A DNA stretch of 64,000 nt from Vigna angularis (Eukaryota; Streptophyta; Magnoliopsida; Fabales; Fabaceae): the NCBI RefSeq assembly GCF_016808095.1, contig NC_068973.1:16426501-16490500 (forward strand). The letters run 5' to 3'. Shown here one piece after another: positions 60,101 to 64,000 of this stretch. Both the position numbers and the translations under genes were made by a program. The notes under the pieces were generated by a model, which worked only from the letters and a program-made list of their open reading frames with translations, was not told the DNA's origin and did no database searches. How positions within the stretch are numbered: position 1 is the first letter of the stretch; the number at the start of each line of letters is the position of its first letter.

Positions 60101-60693
60101 TTGTAATTGGTCTGAAACATAAATGCTCTCAGACTTGCAATGGTAGATGGTATGCTAAAACAATCAAAAATTAGAGACAATATGAAAAACGATCTAACCA
60201 TACCAACAAAGACATTGATCAGCAAAAATTCAAGAAAAACAACACAAGAACACATGTGAGTAGGAAAAACTCTACATGCAACCAGATGGAACAAAGAAAA
60301 CGAGAAAAAGAGGTTTAAAACTAACTTATGCGAAGAGAGAAAAAATCGATCTAAATTAAAGAGTTCGCTGCAATGATCAATCTCACAATCTCGATTCTTC
60401 AATCAAACAAGTAGAGAGAAATAAGTCTTAGAGAGAAATCAGATAACTCTATAAAAAGTGATCTATAGAAAAATTGTGTGTTTTAAAATAATGAAATTCA
60501 TTCATAACAGAACTATTAATATGAAAACCTTTTAATATTAAAATAATCAATTTTTACCATTTTTAAACATTATCACTTTTAAAATGTTATTTTTAAAATT
60601 TTTACACCACACAAATTAACGTGATCAAATCATATGTATAAAAGATTGAAATTTTATACAAGAATTAAAATTGTGAAAAATAAGATAGAAACT
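60101..60693. other. Non-coding; includes second copy of the 42,366 segment
   Basis: 60,165-60,290 repeats 42,366-42,475. The minus-strand open frame at 60,001-60,402 spans it and the subterminal array; it shows no known domain. 60,480-60,680 is AT-rich. Confidence 0.45.
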
Positions 60694-63180
60694 GTAACAT
60701 CCCAAAAATACATTATAAAACCATATAATAGAAAAATCACATTAATAATACTACAGATCAGTTCTACACATAACGAGGTACTTTTATGGCCGAATGACCT
60801 TACATAATAGCAGGGAAATAAAAACCGCACACTGGATACAACTAGACCGAACGATTTACAAAATAAACTTATACTGAACGGTCTTACAAAAGATGAAGCC
60901 AACAACTGACCGAACAGTCCTAAGGTTCAGTCTTTACTTCCACCTCTTCCAGTGCTTCTTCCAGCAGCTCTTCTCCTTCTGCTCACATCCACACGGATGA
61001 TCATTGCAACAGGGACGAAGACAAAAAAACAGAAAAAAATGAAACAAGACGGAAAAAGGGTAAGCTTATGTAATTTAATCCATGTAGTAACATATTCAGA
61101 TCACATAAGTGCTATATCAATCAATTTCACAAAATCAATCATTCATTATTACATGCAATAAACCAACGTTTGACTCTGACCATCCGGACTGTATGAATTA
61201 TGTGTAGCTACGACGTTTGTGCACCCAGGTGATGTAGTAACTGGGATACCCTCAACAGCTGCCACCCGAGGTTAATCCGTTCCGTCCAAGATTACCTTAT
61301 GGACTAGGACCTCCTGCCATTCTCACACATGACTTACCCCTCTCTACTTGAGAATGAGTAATCATAGAATATCAGGATAAACACCAGCTAAGCATAACCA
61401 CATTCATACTTTACCATTCCAATACCAAATCATGAGATATTCCTCCCTGGAATACTCTTTTCATATCCATATTACTCAATTCATATCACATTCCATCATA
61501 TTTCATTATCAAAACATCTAACCAAACCAATTGGAACAGAAACTAATGTGACACCGAACACTGAATCCATACTCTCAACCCAAGGACAAGACCGAACATT
61601 TACAGTGAGACCGAGAGATCTTCAACTCACAACAGATCAAAACCGAAAGAGTTATTATCAGAGTTATGAAAGAAATCGAAAGGAATAACGCTCTATAATA
61701 AATAACAGAGCCGAACGCTATTTACTAGGTAAACCATTTCATTGAACTGACTCCTGAGAGTTCAAACGAACGTCAGAAGCCTAGGCCGAGTACTAAGACT
61801 CTAGGCCGAATCTCATTTAGAGACCGTTACTGTTTGACACCAAATACTAACAACTGACGAGATACTATGAAGAAACCGAACACTATTTATACTTAGCTTT
61901 TGGCATGAGACTAACATTAAAGAGACCGAGTGCTAGTCTAAGACCGAGCACTGTAGAAACCGAACGCTATTGAGTTTAGCCGAACGCTCTTCTTAAAAAA
62001 ATGGTAATGATAGATTACTAGGATAAGACCGAGCGCTTGATTTAAGACTGAACACCACTTAGACCGAGTGCCAGGGTTATGACCGAGCACTATAGAACTT
62101 ATTCAATGAAAGAATATATTCTAATTATAATTTGATGAGACTTATTTTCAACAAGGATAAATATCATATTTAAGAATTTAGGTATTATTGAATATCTTAA
62201 AGAAGCTGTTTTAAGGAGTGCAAAAGAGATACTATACGTAGACCGAACACTTTATTTACAAGTATACTAAGATAAACCAATCGGTCATCGACTGATTCTT
62301 CCTAAAGAAAGAATCCAGTCCAGACCAAATGCTCAAAGGGAAACTGAACGGTCAATGATGACTTTCAGTTACAGTTTACATAATTATGCAGACTATTACA
62401 TAATTATAGCTTTCATTAATCTTCAAATACTTTTAAACAACATACAATATTTCATCATCAACCAAATCATCAAACACAATATCATTCCAGTTTCTCATCT
62501 TTTATATTCATATACTCATACAGCCAACAATGTAGTAACAATCATACTTCATATTCATTCAATCAATCAAACAACATGAAATCATTAAAACAAGAATCTT
62601 AATCAAATTATATAAGCTTCTCTTACCTCTTAAAGTGACCGAACGCTCAACAATGCAGGATACTGGTTTATCACTACACTTTCTTCTACCCTTAGAGTTT
62701 ACTGATCACAAATTCTAGACAAAATAAAAGACCAGAACATTATCAAAAATCACATATAGAAAGGTGATCAACCTATGCAACCAGAACTTGGTTTGCATGT
62801 ATCAGAAAACCACTCGGTTGAGAGAGGAATGAACTTACCAGCTCAAAATCACAAACTAATCGGTTTAAACGAAAGCCCTTGACGCCTGAAAAACTTACAC
62901 GGTGCCTGAGTGTCGATCGGAAGAAGAAAAAGTGAGGATTTCTTAGAGAGAAGATGAAGGAGATTTAGAGAGAAGGAGGAGGAAATGGTTTTAGCAGTTT
63001 GGAGAAGAAGGAAAGCATGCAGAGAAGTGGCACGACATTTGAAAGTTGGCATTAAATACTACCGTCAGTAAAACCGAACGGCCACTCTCTTGCAACCACA
63101 TGTTTTCCACTATCTGAAACTCTGACTCTCTCCTTGACACTTGACTTTTACTATTTGAAGTTTTTAGTGAGTTTTTAATG
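60694..63180. repeat. Repeat region studded with CCGAACGCT-type motifs, LTR-like start
   Basis: Starts TGTAACATCCCAAAAATAC, a common beginning of long Ty3/gypsy LTRs. From about 60,840 to 63,080 the motif GACCGA(A/G)C(A/G)CT or close variants occurs some 20 times, densest between 61,540 and 62,350 (e.g. 61,708, 61,873, 61,922, 61,942, 61,957, 61,977, 62,026, 62,061, 62,079, 62,240). Spacing is irregular. No protein domain is seen; open frames at 60,654-60,905 (-), 62,849-63,052 (-) and 62,991-63,203 (-) are short. A solo or partial LTR is likely, but its right end is not found. Confidence 0.5.
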
Positions 63181-64000
63181 GCTTCTGACACAAACCAAAT
63201 CAATACAAATGAATATATTAAAAAAAAACTAGTGAGATATTTAAATTTAAAATGTATTAACTATTGCAGCAAAAGTTCAACTCCAAATTAACAATGAATG
63301 TGTCAACATCTTTAACTAAATTTAATCCAGAGTCAACTATAAATAAACAAATTTTTTAGGACAAAATTAAAATTGGTTAAATTGTGGACTACTTATTCGC
63401 AGTATAATATGCTTATTCATACCTCTTCTTTTATTTTCTTGTACTTTTTTTTTTACTTTTGATTTTCTGTTGGATTTTTGGTTAACAAAAAGTCAAATCA
63501 ATATGCGCATTATTAAACTTCAACCTCTCATTTCATATTTCAAACAAAAAAATTAAATTATTGTATTTCCCTATATTATTAAGTCCTAAAAAAATATACT
63601 ATCGATTTTACCCTTCTTAATATAAATTATTTTATAAATTATATTATCTTTAATTTTTGTATTTACTTTTTTATAATTATATTTTAAGAATATTTTTTAT
63701 AAATTTAATAACATATTTACTTTAATTATATTTCCACTGGTCATATTTAATTATATTAAAAAAATGAGAAACCAATTTTATTTATTAAAATACTAAACCT
63801 TATTTCTTCAATAAAATAAAAAACCAAACATATTAGAAATAAAACGAAGTTAAGAAAAAATAAACTAAAAGAAAAAAGTGAAAGAAATAAGAACATGTGC
63901 GGATTTCTTTTCTCTTTAATATTTACTCCTTTCTCTGTCTCTTTTCTTTTATATCTTATTTATTTTAAATTCTAATCATACTTATGCTAGAAGACAATCG
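63181..64000. other. AT-rich intergenic; nothing recognised
   Basis: No gene or repeat structure seen. Confidence 0.4.

Noticed and set aside
60001..60402. 133-codon minus-strand frame, Phe/Leu-rich
   Set aside because: It spans a hairpin repeat array and a duplicated non-coding segment; hydrophobic codons come from T-rich sequence.

Overview
The window is nuclear DNA of a flowering plant, most likely a legume (Phaseoleae-like; inferred from repeat style and the two protein genes, not proven). It is AT-rich, with introns, microsatellites and nested retrotransposons. No rRNA, CRISPR array or convincing tRNA gene was seen.

Two host genes look intact. At 14,375-17,315 (+) a four-exon gene encodes a 645-residue filament-like plant protein (FPP, DUF869; coiled coil). 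At 24,779-19,558 (-) a 20-exon gene encodes a 615-residue fatty acid amide hydrolase (FAAH, amidase-signature family) whose Lys/Ser/Ser triad is complete. They lie tail to tail, 2.2 kb apart. I derived the exons by hand from splice sites and phase, and every junction keeps frame.

1-13.6 kb is layered transposon debris: a hairpin-rich array resembling DNA-transposon ends, a deleted Athila-like Ty3 element with one full 3' LTR, a reverse-transcriptase fragment, two head-to-head copies of a 1.26-kb solo-LTR-like repeat, and pieces of a repeat family built on the motif CACTCCTGGTATCC. 24.8-42.6 kb is intergenic, with two complete TRIM elements (one with a perfect TSD), a Copia-like 3' LTR, long (AT)n tracts, a 25-nt G run and an exon relic of DCAF13/SOF1.

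The most striking part is 42.67-58.13 kb, which looks like one ~15.5-kb DNA-transposon-like unit bounded by 57-bp imperfect inverted repeats. It carries a plant transposon-protein ORF (+), a ~283-bp x 12 tandem array and a decayed DUF1985-like ORF (-). A young, nearly complete Ty3/gypsy retrotransposon (43,842-52,289; two 661-bp LTRs with 4 differences; 5-bp TSD GTATG; uninterrupted gag-pol) has landed inside the transposon-protein ORF and split it. From 58.1 kb to the end are a frameshifted exon-like fragment, a hairpin-rich subterminal repeat array and a 2.4-kb region studded with a short CCGAACGCT motif.

Nothing here is clearly a new biochemical system. The notable observations are the nested transposon, its internal satellite, the retroelement ORF without an obvious AUG, and several captured or broken gene pieces.
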